Under the pieces are notes generated by a model. That model ran no database searches. It saw nothing but the letters and a program-made list of their open reading frames with translations, and was not told the DNA's origin. A stretch of DNA of 64,000 nt from assembly GCA_018061945.1 (NCBI GenBank), contig JAGOTD010000004.1, positions 54,185 through 118,184 of the forward strand. Reading direction: 5' to 3'. How positions within the stretch are numbered: the first letter of the stretch is position 1; every line of letters begins with the position of its first letter. A program made the position numbers and the translations under genes. Source of the DNA: Candidatus Peribacteraceae bacterium (GTDB taxonomy: Bacteria > Patescibacteriota > Gracilibacteria > Peribacterales > Peribacteraceae). Below, piece after piece: positions 32,675 through 44,600 of the stretch.

Positions 32675-34453
32675 ATGCAGCTTACCAACACCCAACTCGG
32701 CCAAGTACTCGTTGCCCAAAGCTACCTGTCGGAAGCCGAGCTCAAGCAAGTCATGGCAGAAGCAAATGAGCGCAACGTGGAACTACGCACGGTTCTTTTC
32801 GAGCGTCGCTTGCTCACATCTGAACTACTGGAAAACGCGCTGTCGGAATATTACAAGCTACCGTTTTACGATCTTGTCAGTCGTCCTCCAAGTCCAGAGG
32901 CGGTTGCGTTGTTGCCCGAAGAATTCTCCCGCTCGTATTCGGTCGTGATTGTTGCCAAAGATGAGGCCAATCAAACGATTACGGTTGCGACATCGGACCC
33001 GCAAGTGCAGGGTCTCGAAGAAGCGATTCGCTTGAACTACGGTCAGCCAAAAATGGTTGCCGTGAGTTCCGAGGCGGCAAGTAAAGTGAAGAAAGAGAAT
33101 TTCTGGGGTGCAGAAAGCAAGATAGATTCCAAGCACTACGAAGGCCAGGTATTGTTTGTATATAGCCCAAAAAACGCTATTTCAAACTCGTTCTCGCTGT
33201 ATCGGAAATCGCTGGCCACCCGCTTTCAGTCCATCATTGATAAGCAGCACAAAGTGGCACCGGAAATCTTAGAAGAAATCTTCGATGATGCGATGATGCT
33301 GAAGGCATCGGACATCCACTTCGAGCCGCAGGAAAAAGATGTCATCGTGCGCTTCCGCGTCGACGGTGTGATGCACGAAGCCGGACGTCTGCCGAAGCAG
33401 TTTTACGAGGGCATCATCAACCGTATCAAAATCGAGGCGAACTTGCGTATCGACGAACACTTTGCCGCCCAGGACGGTGCCATCCGCTACAAGTCGAAGG
33501 CCGGTACCATGGACGTGCGTGTTTCCATCATTCCTATTGTGGATGGTGAGAAGATCGTTATGCGTCTTTTGTCTGAGTATGTTCGTAACCTGACACTCAT
33601 GGATTTAGGATTCTCCGATGCGTACCGCGAAACGCTGGAGAAAGCCGCAAACAAGCCCTTTGGAATGATCCTCACCACCGGTCCGACAGGTGCGGGTAAG
33701 TCGACGACATTGTACGGACTTCTCAAAATGCGTAACACGCCGGAAGTGAACATTTCCACGATCGAAGATCCGGTCGAATACAAGATTCCAGGCATCAACC
33801 ATATTCAGGTAAATCACGCGACCGGGCTCGACTTCAATAAAGGTCTGCGCGCACTCATGCGTCAAGATCCCGACGTCATTCTCGTGGGAGAAATTCGTGA
33901 CAGTGAAACGGCAAACATTGCCGTGAACGCCGCTCTTACCGGACACTTGCTGTTTTCTACTTTGCACGCCAACGATTCGGCGACCGCTATTCCGCGTCTC
34001 ATCGAAATGGGCGTGGAGCCATTCTTGCTTGCGTCTACTCTGGAAGTGATTATCGCCCAGCGTCTTACGCGCCGTATTTGTGCGCACTGTCGCTTTAGTT
34101 ACACCATTCCCAATAGAGAGGCCCGCACATTATTTAAGGCGGCGGAGCAGTATTTTCCGGATAACGATGAGCCGGTAAACCTCTATAGAGGAAAAGGTTG
34201 CGAGGCGTGTGGCAATACGGGCTACACCGGGCGTATGGGTATTTACGAATTGTTGGTCGTCGATAAAAAAGTTGAAGAACTGATTATCAATCGCGCGACG
34301 AGTACAGAAATTCTGCTGCAATGTCGCGAGAACGGCATGTTGTTCTTGTTTGAAGATGGCTTGGATAAGGTGAAAGCCGGCGTCACGACTGTCGAGGAAT
34401 TGCTGCGCATTGCCGCTCCTCCCGATCCTATTTATTTCAAGACAAAACCATGA
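32675..34453 (+). CDS. pilB: Type IV pilus assembly ATPase PilB (GspE family)
   Basis: This hexameric ATPase drives pilin polymerisation from the cytoplasmic side. The 592-aa protein has an N-terminal GspE-N/MshEN-like domain (residues 1-150) and the ATPase core: SDIHFEP and RFRVDG in the N2 domain, Walker A TGPTGAGKSTT (about residue 336), Asp box ISTIEDPVEYKI, Walker B ALMRQDPDVILVGEIRD and His box LTGHLLFSTLHAND. A four-Cys zinc site (CAHC and CEAC) follows. All catalytic motifs look intact. It overlaps pilC by 4 bp (ATGA). No PilT retraction ATPase is seen in the window. Confidence 0.95.
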   Translation: MQLTNTQLGQVLVAQSYLSEAELKQVMAEANERNVELRTVLFERRLLTSELLENALSEYYKLPFYDLVSRPPSPEAVALLPEEFSRSYSVVIVAKDEANQTITVATSDPQVQGLEEAIRLNYGQPKMVAVSSEAASKVKKENFWGAESKIDSKHYEGQVLFVYSPKNAISNSFSLYRKSLATRFQSIIDKQHKVAPEILEEIFDDAMMLKASDIHFEPQEKDVIVRFRVDGVMHEAGRLPKQFYEGIINRIKIEANLRIDEHFAAQDGAIRYKSKAGTMDVRVSIIPIVDGEKIVMRLLSEYVRNLTLMDLGFSDAYRETLEKAANKPFGMILTTGPTGAGKSTTLYGLLKMRNTPEVNISTIEDPVEYKIPGINHIQVNHATGLDFNKGLRALMRQDPDVILVGEIRDSETANIAVNAALTGHLLFSTLHANDSATAIPRLIEMGVEPFLLASTLEVIIAQRLTRRICAHCRFSYTIPNREARTLFKAAEQYFPDNDEPVNLYRGKGCEACGNTGYTGRMGIYELLVVDKKVEELIINRATSTEILLQCRENGMLFLFEDGLDKVKAGVTTVEELLRIAAPPDPIYFKTKP

Positions 34454-35640
34454 AGCTCTCTCTTTCCCTCCCATCACTTGGCAAGAAGAACGCATTGCCT
34501 CAGCCGGCAGCTGTGCCAGCTGCAGCCAAAGCGCAGTCTCAGGGAATCAATACAGGAAGTGGATTCAGTCGGTTCATGGCCTCGCTTAATACGATGGGAA
34601 TGGGAAAAGATAAGTCTGAGTTTATCGAAAACCTCGCTATTCTCTTAAACTCCGGCTTGACCGTGCTCGATGCACTCAAATCCATTCAGATGGAAGTGAC
34701 AAAAAAGCCGATGAAGAAGATTGTGAATAAAATTATCGATGACGTGGAAAATGGTATTGCGCTCTGGCGTGCGATGGATGCACAGCAATTTTTCTCACCG
34801 TATGCGCTGGCTCTCATTCGTATTGGTGAAGAGGCGGGGTCACTTTCCCAGAACATGGAGTATCTGTCGGTGCAGCAGGAAAAAGACCGCGCACTGCAAG
34901 CAAAAGTAAAAATGGCCATGATTTATCCGTCGATTGTGCTTACGATGACGTTCGTTATCACTGTCGGTCTGGCGTGGTTCGTGCTGCCGCAATTGGTCGG
35001 CGTCCTTCTGTCGCTCAATGCAAAATTGCCTCTTGTAACCGTGATCATCATCAATATCGCGAACTTTTTTCAGGCGCATGGAATTGTCGCTGTCCCAGCT
35101 TTTCTTGTGGTTGTGTTCATTTTCATGATTCTCGCAAAATATACGGCGCTCCGTGGACTTGTGCAGCAAATGATCTTTAAAATTCCGGGAGTCGGTACAC
35201 TGGCGAGGTCGGCAACCATCGCTCGCTTTGGTGTGATTTTGGGAAGTTTGCTCAAAGCAGGTATTCCTCTGGTGGAGGCGATCCGTTCGCTTGCGAATGT
35301 GACAGATATTGTCATCTATCGCAACTTCTTTTTTCGACTCGCCAATGAGATCGAAATTGGCCAGTCCTTCAGCGCTTCCTTCGCAACGCTCAAGGAGAGC
35401 CGGCAGCTTTTGCCCATTTCTGTGCAGCAACTTATCGTGACAGGCGAAAAATCTGGTAAGATTTCGGCCATGCTGCTGCGCATCGCCGACATTTACGAAA
35501 AAAAGGCCGAAGAAACAGCCGAGAAGCTTCCGCTCATTTTAGAGCCGATGCTCCTCCTGTTCATGGGAAGCCTTGTCGGAACGATTGCGTTTGCCATCAT
35601 CGTTCCCATCTACTCCATTGTGGGAAACGTCGGTAACTAG
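34450..35640 (+). CDS. pilC: Type IV pilus inner-membrane platform protein PilC (GspF family)
   Basis: PilC is the membrane platform that couples PilB to the growing pilus. The 396-aa protein has a Pro/Ala-rich N-terminal tail and two GspF repeats. The first starts EFIENLAILLNSGLTVLDAL and has FSPYALALIRIGEEAGSL; the second starts IARFGVILGSLLKAGIPLVEAI and has LPISVQQLIVTGEKSGKI. Helices lie near MIYPSIVLTMTFVITVGLAW, the FFQAHGIVAVPAFLVVV region and the C-terminus LLLFMGSLVGTIAFAIIVPI. It overlaps pilB by 4 bp and is followed after 14 bp by the giant pseudopilin. Confidence 0.95.
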   Translation: MKLSLSLPSLGKKNALPQPAAVPAAAKAQSQGINTGSGFSRFMASLNTMGMGKDKSEFIENLAILLNSGLTVLDALKSIQMEVTKKPMKKIVNKIIDDVENGIALWRAMDAQQFFSPYALALIRIGEEAGSLSQNMEYLSVQQEKDRALQAKVKMAMIYPSIVLTMTFVITVGLAWFVLPQLVGVLLSLNAKLPLVTVIIINIANFFQAHGIVAVPAFLVVVFIFMILAKYTALRGLVQQMIFKIPGVGTLARSATIARFGVILGSLLKAGIPLVEAIRSLANVTDIVIYRNFFFRLANEIEIGQSFSASFATLKESRQLLPISVQQLIVTGEKSGKISAMLLRIADIYEKKAEETAEKLPLILEPMLLLFMGSLVGTIAFAIIVPIYSIVGNVGN

Positions 35641-35654
35641 CCTTGTGTTTCCCT

Positions 35655-38600
35655 ATGTGTATAAGTCCGGATCCGCGTAAGCGGACCTCGCTTCCATCGC
35701 CCTTGTCTTCTTGCAGAGGAGGTTTCACTCTGCTGGAGACAATGATTGTTCTCGGCCTTATGGCGGTGGCTGCTGCTTTGTCTGTTCCGCTTCTTGGTCA
35801 GTTTACCAACAGTAATCGCCATGCGACAGCCGTTCAGTCGGTCGTTCAATCTCTGCGCAATGCAAAAACATTTGCCCAGACGGGCAACGAGTATGTAGGT
35901 TTGGGCATCCGAGAGGGCATTCAATTTACCGGTGGAAAGCAATTTTGGACTCGTGACCGTAGTAAGGATCAAGAGCAGTTTGTCTTATCGTCCAATGATA
36001 GCATTCAGGGTTCTCGGTATGTGACATTTCAGTGTAGTAGCGGATTGCCGGTGAACGGTGCTCAGACAACGTATGTTGTTGACGATGTCACGGGCAGGAC
36101 GACGACGATTTATATAGATGCGAACGGAGGATTGTCGGTGCAAGATGGAAGCGGTTCGTCGGTTGTTCCCGGAGGTATTGCTGCCATTCGTCCGTTGGAT
36201 CCGACGGCGGGAGGTTGTGATTCTGACATTGAAAAACCTTGCGACCCTGATGCAAATTTACCTCCCCTTGGACCAGAGTGTGTTTACACCTGCCAGGGCA
36301 TGAGTTGGATCCCTCAATGTACCGGCTCTTCTGCTTCGTCGGTTGCCTCATCGGACGCTTCATCGTTATCTTCCTCAGAATCCAATCCTGTTTGTCCGGC
36401 GGGGAATATGTATGCGGGAGCGCCAGATTCCGCTTTGGCGGATAATCTTCTGTATACCCGCAATGGATCAACGTGGGAGAGTAATGCGACGATTGATAAT
36501 TGGTATCTTGCAACCGGGCAGGTGTCGCACGGGCCTTCGTATTTGACAGTACATAATAACGAGCTCTATGGGGCCGACGACACGCAGGTCTATCAGTGTA
36601 CGCCAACGGGCTGGCAGGCAAACGGACCGGATATGGGTGGAGGCATCAAATTTTTGGCCGATGTCAATGGCTCGCTGGTTGCGGCAGCACAGCCGCACAT
36701 CATGTGGCAAGGTCAAGTGTGCTTGGGTGTCGATGCAAAAATACAGTGTGGCGCATCCATCGTCGGTGATCTCACGAGTGGTAACAATGTGGTGAAATCG
36801 ATGGCCGTTTTAAATAACGAATTGTATGTCGGACTTGGCGACATGTATGACGATCTCAATGGTGATGGAGCGCAGGTCTGGAAATATGATGGAGCGTCGT
36901 GGAGTCTTATCGGAGAAGGGGCAGACCTGGATTTCCAGGGTTCCATTCTTGCGCTCATTGCGTACCATGACGAGCTGTACGTTGGTGGCGGTGGTGGCTT
37001 TATCGGCAAATATACCGATGGTGTCGGTTGGCAGAATATTACGCCAACGCCACAGCCAGGTGAGATTGATAAGTTTGATATCTACAACGATCAATTATAT
37101 GCGGCTACCATCGGGAACTCGTGCCTCTTGCCCCCACCAAGCAGTAGCGCATCCTCTCAAGGTAATATTTGTGGCCAACCCTATTACGATTGCGATAATT
37201 TATTGCCCGAAATAGGCCAGGTTGCGACCTGCAATTGGTACTCGGATAATCCGTTTCCTCCCTACGATTGTGCAAGCCCGAGTGATCGATGCAGTCAAAT
37301 GTGTGTGAACTTCTGTTATCGTCACCCATCTGAGCCGGTTTGCAGTGGCTTCTTTGCCATGACTCGACGGCCAAAAAATGATTCTATCGCCGATTTACTG
37401 GCTGTTCCGAAGGCATTTGGTGCTAACCAGTCCATTGGTGCAAGTAGTGCAGCTGCCTCCGTTAGTACAAATGGTACCACCGGCACTACGGGTACGTCCG
37501 GCACAACGGGAATTGGAAACTGTACACCGACAACCGACGGAGGAGTGTTGCAGTATAGTGGCTTTGGCAATCAGTGGACCAAGCAGGCCGATTTAGGCTC
37601 AGTGCAGCGCGGAGCTATTGCGGCCTGGCCATCGGAGTCGCCGTTTGCAGATAGCTGCGCCAATCCTGTGCCGGTACCAAAAGCGTCATTGTCTTCTGCA
37701 CTTGCCGCAACCGATACCTGGGTAACCAACGGCCCTGTCTACGCCATGACACAGACAGGTGGAACGCTCTATCTCGGCGGACAATTTACGGCTGTCGGTC
37801 CCAATACCGGTCATGGTGTCCCGCTTCAGACTGGTGGAAGCAGTGATCCGGTTGCCACCTATCCAAAAGTGAATGGCGATGTCTATAGCGCTATTTCAGA
37901 CGGTGCAGGCGGTTGGTATATCGGTGGACTGTTTACGAAAGTCGGCAACGCCGCTCATACCAATATTGCCCATATCAAATCTGACGGAACGGTGGACAGT
38001 GCCTGGACCGCTAGTACTGATGGCGCGGTACGCGCTCTCGCTCTCGCTGGCCCCTCCTTATATATAGGAGGAGAATTTACCAAAGTAAACGGTGCGTCTC
38101 GGGCCTACGCCGCAGCTCTCAATGCGACGGGCGCCGATACTGGTTTTACTTTTGACATTCGTCGAACTGTTCGGGCGATTGCCGTCAGCGGGGGAAATGT
38201 CTACATAGGAGGAGACTTCACGATTGCCGATGGTGGCGTGAATGCGAACAATCTGGCGGTCTATGATTTGGCGGGTGTATTCCAAGATGATGGTGGCATC
38301 GGTTCGTCTTTCGATGTCGGAGATTCGGTCTATGCAATTGCTTTTAACGGAGCAGATCGATTTGTCGGAGCGGTCAATAAATTTATCAAAAATACCGATG
38401 CGCCGGTTATAACAGGTGGCTCCGTGCGCGATTTTGCTTTCGATAGCACGTACGCATACGTTGCACTATCACTCGACGGAGAAGCTGGTTCGTACGCGAC
38501 GACTCACACACTTCTTCGTGCCAATGCAGTCACTACTCTTATAGATGCAACGTGGAATCCTGTGCCGGTTGATGCTGTGCACTTTGCCACACAAGGTGTA

Positions 38601-41600
38601 GATTCGCTCACGTATGACTCGGGTTCCTCTATCCTTTATATAGGAGGAACATTCCTGCACGTCAAAAATCAGGTTCGTCGTTCGCTGGCTGCTCTCAATA
38701 CTGCAACCGATACGCTCACTAGCTGGAATCCGAAACCGGTTGATACGGTCTACGCACTCTCATTCCAGTCTGGAACGGTCTATGCCGGTGGAACGTTTAC
38801 GACGATCGGCAGCCAAGTTGCCATGCGTCGAGGCGCTGCGGCGATCGATGTTGTTAGTGATACATTACTCTCGTGGAATCCGTCGTTTACACAAACCGGT
38901 TCTTACGTTTCAGCGATTGCGGCATATGGTTCAAAAATTTACCTTGGTGGCGAGTTTAGCTCGGATATCTATGCACAAAATGTCGGATCCTACGATGCGG
39001 TGAGTGGTGCATCCGATCCTTCCTGGACTGTTGCAACAACTGCCAATTCACCCGTCAATGCACTTGTTGCAACGCCAACAGCTTTGTATGTGGGTGGTGA
39101 TTTCTCCAGTATTGGCTACATTATTGCAGGTGTTCCAAGCGGCTTTGTTTCGCGCACAGGATTGGCGGCTCTCTCACTCGATGGATCGAGTATTTTGCCA
39201 TGGGATGCTCAGTTGAACGATCGTGTCACTTCGTTGGCGGCCAAAGATTGTACGTTGTTTGTCGGTGGGTATTTTACCTCCGTTGCCGGACAGGCGAGAA
39301 ACTATGCGGCGTCGCTCCACAAAGATACAGCAGCTCTTACATCCTGGAACCCCGGCTTCGATTCGTGGGTGACAGCGATTACGACCAATAAAACAGATGT
39401 CTTCTTCGGTGGATTATTTAATTCGATCAACGGTCAGGTACGTCGTGGCCTTGCATCATTCGGTTTGTCCAGCGGCCAACTTAGGAGTTTCAATCCATCG
39501 CCCGATGCCACTGTTTGGTCGCTTGCAGCTAGCGGTTCGCTACTGTACGTCGGTGGAGACTTCTCCCTTATCGGCAATCAATCCCATCCTTATTTGGCAG
39601 CACTGGACAGCCGTACTGGCGTTGCCTCCAATTGGAGCCCTGCCCCCGATGCCCGCGTGACCTCGGTTGTGACACTTAAGAATGCAGTTTTTGCCGGTGG
39701 AAACTTCTCTGGCCTCGATCTAACCGGTTATCCGAAATCATTCGTTGCCAAAATCGATGGCTCGCAGCCGGTCACGACGACAAATTCATCCACATCGGCT
39801 GCGTCATCCATCAATGCCTGTAAATCGTGGGCGAATGATTATACCTATCATCCTTCCGTCTCGCATGATGGTCGTTACATTACGTTCGATTCCAAGGCGA
39901 CCAATCTTGTGGTCGAAAGCACGAATGGTGTCAGTCAGATTTATATGAAGGATGTGTCCATTGGCACTGTGTCACTCATCAGTAAAGTAGGATCCGTTGC
40001 CGGCAATGGCGACAGTACAGTTCCCACCATGACTCCAGACGGACAATATATTGTCTTTATGTCGTCCTCGTCGAATCTTGTGCCGGGGTCTGCTCCGGGT
40101 ATCAATGTCTATCGTTACACTGTTGCTACTGGCATTTTGGAGCTCGTGAACACCAGAAGCAACGGTTCGAATGCCGACAATGCCGGTAAAATCAGTGAGC
40201 AATCGGTGAGCGATGACGGTCGTTATATTGTCTTTTATTCGCAGGCAACAGACTTGGTGGGAGGCGCGAATCCAAGCGGAACATTCTGGCATGCGTACGT
40301 AAAGGATATGACAAACGGAGCTGTCACACACGTGGATCAGAGCGAGAAAGTGACGGATGTAAAAATCAGCGGGGATGGAAAATTCGTTGCCTTTAAAGCA
40401 CTGGTAACAGCCAGTCGGTTCGATTTGCTACGTTGGGATGCAACCACACTTGCTGTGACGCGCGTCAATGAAGCATTCGGCGGCGGCGATCCTACCGCGG
40501 CGGCGGGTGTTGCGCAGGTGAATAGTTTTTCTATTAGTACGAGTGGTCGGTTTATCAGTTTTAAGTCCGATGCGAATAACTTAGAGCCTTCTTCTTTTGC
40601 AGGAGCACTCTACTTGCGGGATATGGCGACAGCGACGACAACTATTGCCAGCGTCAGTTCTTCTGGTGCAAGTGCGGGGGTTATGTTTGGATTCATGTCG
40701 GCCGATGCGAAATTCGTTGTTTTTACTACCTATGAAAACAGCACAGGCTGGTTATACAAACGCAATCTTGCCACTGGTACAACAACGCAGTTAACCATCA
40801 TCGGCAATTTTTTGTTTGATGAGCAGGGCATGCAGATAAATGACGACGGATCCATTGTGGCATTTGGAAATTATAGGTCTTTCCGTACCGATGCCCTTGC
40901 GACATGGATGGGGCCAAATGGGACAAGCGGCAATTACAATACACATACGCTCTGTAACTCGGCTAGTCAGCCGGTCACCAGTTTTGATGAAGGCAAATGT
41001 ATTCAGTATGCCCCAGGCGTGCGCGACATGATTGATAACCGTAACGTCAACGGCTTTTCCATGCTTGGTTTAAGCTGGGACAATCATCCAGCTGGCTATT
41101 TGGGATACAGCTACAAGGCATTTGTGAATCAGAGCGAAGAAACATCCAATGCGAACTGGTGCTTTAGAGATGTACCGCCAGGAAATTACGAAGTGCGCGC
41201 GACGTGGCCGGCATTCTTCAACGCTCCGTTGCTTTCCTCTTTTACCGTCTTTAGCGGCAGCACACTTCCGGTTTCCACTGTTACCGTCAATCAGAAAAAT
41301 GATCCGCAGGGCCCGGTGCTAAGCAGTACAAAATGGGAGACGATCGGTGTCTTCTCGGTCGCGAACATGATTCGTATCAAGCTGAGTAATAAGGCAACAC
41401 CAAATGCTTTCCCTACCTATTCTGGTCAAGTGGTTGCCGATGCAATAATGCTTGTGCCGGCTGCGGGTAATTCGTCCAATTCATCTGCCGCAGGGGCGCT
41501 TGCCATCTCCAATATTTCGATTACGAATGTGAGTCCTGATACGGCGACCGTCAACTGGACAACCAACGAAGCCGCAACAACTCTGGTCGATTATGGGCCG

Positions 41601-44600
41601 ACTGCTGCATACGGCAATTTTAGGCCAACAGCACAACCAACTGTTGTCTCTGTCAATCATACGGTTATTTTGACTGGCCTGACGCCTGGTTCTACCTATC
41701 ACTACAAAGTAACGTCGGGCAATCTTACGAGCGGTACGGTAGCCTCGGGTGATCTGACATTCAATACGCCGCCTATTCCGTCTGCCTGTACGCCGACATT
41801 CAATACGACAGGTGCGACGTCCGGTACATGGGAAGCTAATGGCGACGTCTATTCTATCGCTCGTCTCGGTAACACCGTCTACGTTGCCGGTCTGTTTACG
41901 AGTATTAGCGGCCAGCCGCATAACGGCCTTGCCGCCCTCGATGCCGTAACCGGCGCACCACGTGCGGTCGACTTTGCCGTGAATGGTGGAGTAAAAGGTA
42001 TGGTCTTAAGTGGCTCAGTCTTGTACATCGCCGGTAATTTCAATCAGGTTGCGGGTCAAAGCCGTAACTGTCTCGCTGCTATTAGCGTAACCGGTGTGCT
42101 TCTACCTTGGAATCCGAATGCCGGAGCCGAAGTAACAAATTTGCGCAAAGGGAAAAATACTGTCTATGCCATGGGCGCGTTTGGGACGATCAATGGCGTG
42201 CCACGGCTCGGATTTGCCGCCATTGACGGTATAAGCGGCGCACTCGACGGACTTACTCTGTCGACGAGTGGTGGAAAAATAAAGGACGTCGCAGAGGCCG
42301 ATTCTCTCCTCTATGTTGCCGGCGATTTCTCCGAGATTACGACGTCGGTTGATCCTGGCAATCCGGCAGTACGAGACGGCGTCGCGGCCATCAATCTGGC
42401 AGATAGCACCTTTGCATCATGGGGACTTGCAATACCGGATCGCGATGTTAAGACAATTCTTATGAGTGGTGCAACAATATTGATTGGTGGTTCGTTTGAG
42501 ACAGTAAACGGTACAGCTCGCAATAATGTGGCGGCTGTGAACGCAAGCGGCAATCTACAAACGTGGAATCCCAATGCGGACGGCCCCGTTAACAGCATCG
42601 CCATCCGTAATCCTGCTGCGTACCTAGGTGGATGTCTGGCGAGTGTGAATGGACAGGTGATGCCAATCAGCAAAGTATTGTCTGTCGATACGAATCTGGG
42701 CAATTACACCGGGTGGAACCCGAAAGTTGAAGGTGGCTGTGTCAATACCGTGCTCGCGACCAACGGCATTATTTATGCGGGCGGGCTCTTTAACCAGGTG
42801 GCCGGACAAGCGCATAAAAACCTCGTCGCACTGAGTGCAATTACTGCCAGCGTTGATACGGTGCCCCCAGCTATTACGAACGTTGCAGCTACGAATATCA
42901 CTGGCAACAGTGCCACGATTACATGGAACACCAATGAGCTCGCCGATAGCCAGGTAGAGTATGGAGTCACGACCACGTACGGTAATTCCACCCAACTGCC
43001 TACCGGTCTTGTAACCGGTCACAATCGTGGACTGTCGGGACTCACTGCACAAACGACGTATCATTATCGCGTTAAATCCCGCGATCTCGCCGGCAATCTT
43101 TCGGTGTCCGGTGACTACACATTTACCACTATCGATGTTACGCCGCCGGTTATTAGCAATGTGCTTGCAACCAATATTACTGGCAATAGTGCCACCATTA
43201 CTTGGAATACCAACGAAGCGTCCGACAGTCAGGTGGAATACGGACTGTCGGCCAGTTACGGACAATCCACGACCATCAATACTCTACCGGTGACCGCGCA
43301 CAGTACGGCTCTTACTGGATTGCAGTCGTATACCACCTACAACTATCGGGTGAAATCCAAAGATGCGGCGGGCAATTTGGCGGTATCGGCAAATTATACA
43401 TTCCGTACAGCAGACGTGACGCCGCCGGTTATCAGTAATGTTGTTGCGACCAATATTACAGGTATCAGTACCATTATTACCTGGAATACCAACGAAGTCG
43501 CCGATTCTCAGGTTGATTACGGCACAACAGCGGCCTACGGGACAACAACACCACTCAACTCCTCTCCGGTTACATCGCACAGCGAGAGTATCACCGGACT
43601 GCTCAATAATACATTGTATCATTACCGCGTCCGTTCCAAGGATCCGGCTGGGAATGTGAGTGTCTCGGGAGACTACACATTCACGACGCTCGACATGGTG
43701 GCGCCGATTATTTCCAATGTCACTATTACCGCCATTGGTGCTACGACCGCAACTATCGAATGGGATACCGACAAGCTAGCGGATCGGCAGGTGCAGTTTG
43801 GCCATGCGACCGATTATATTGCGCCTGGCTCACCAACAACATTGCCCACATCTCTTGGGTTACATCATGTGGTGAATCTCGTTTCACTTGATCCGGGTAG
43901 CCTGTATCACTTCCGCGTGCGCTCAGCAGATGCATCAAGCAACATTGCATTATCCGCCGACTACACACTTACTACGCAAAGCCTTGTCCTTTCGGAGCTC
44001 GATGGATTCGGTATGGATGGAGCAGTGTATAGCACGTTCCATCTAGGTAATACGACATATGTCGGTGGTGATTTCTCAAAAATTGGACCGTATACTGGTC
44101 GAGGTATCAGCGTAGATCCGACAACGGCTAATGCGGTGAGTGCATATCCGAAATTTGATCACCCTTTGAGTGCGGCGACATCCGATGGAGCAGGCGGTTG
44201 GTACGTGGCAGTGAATACAACCGGCTTTGGACCGCTTGCTGGCTACCTCACACACATTCTTGCCAACGGAACGATCGATACGACATGGGCACCGACGTGG
44301 AGCGGCGTTGCAAATACGATCATCTATGATAGCAGTCGATCAGCCGTTTTTGTTGCGGGTAAGGGTTCTGCTGGCCTCAAAAAAGGACTAGTCGCATTCG
44401 ACAAAACTACTGGCGCAGCGCTTGGGCATTTTTCCACTCTCCAAAATCTTCCTTGTATTGACTTGAGTCCAAACGTAGAAGCGATAGTCACGCGTGGAAC
44501 AAAATTTGTCGCTTCCTACTGTGGCAGAGTGGCAGTGATTGATATCAATGGTGCAGAAGATCCAGCATTTTCGGTGCTCTCTTTGCCGGCATTCAATACT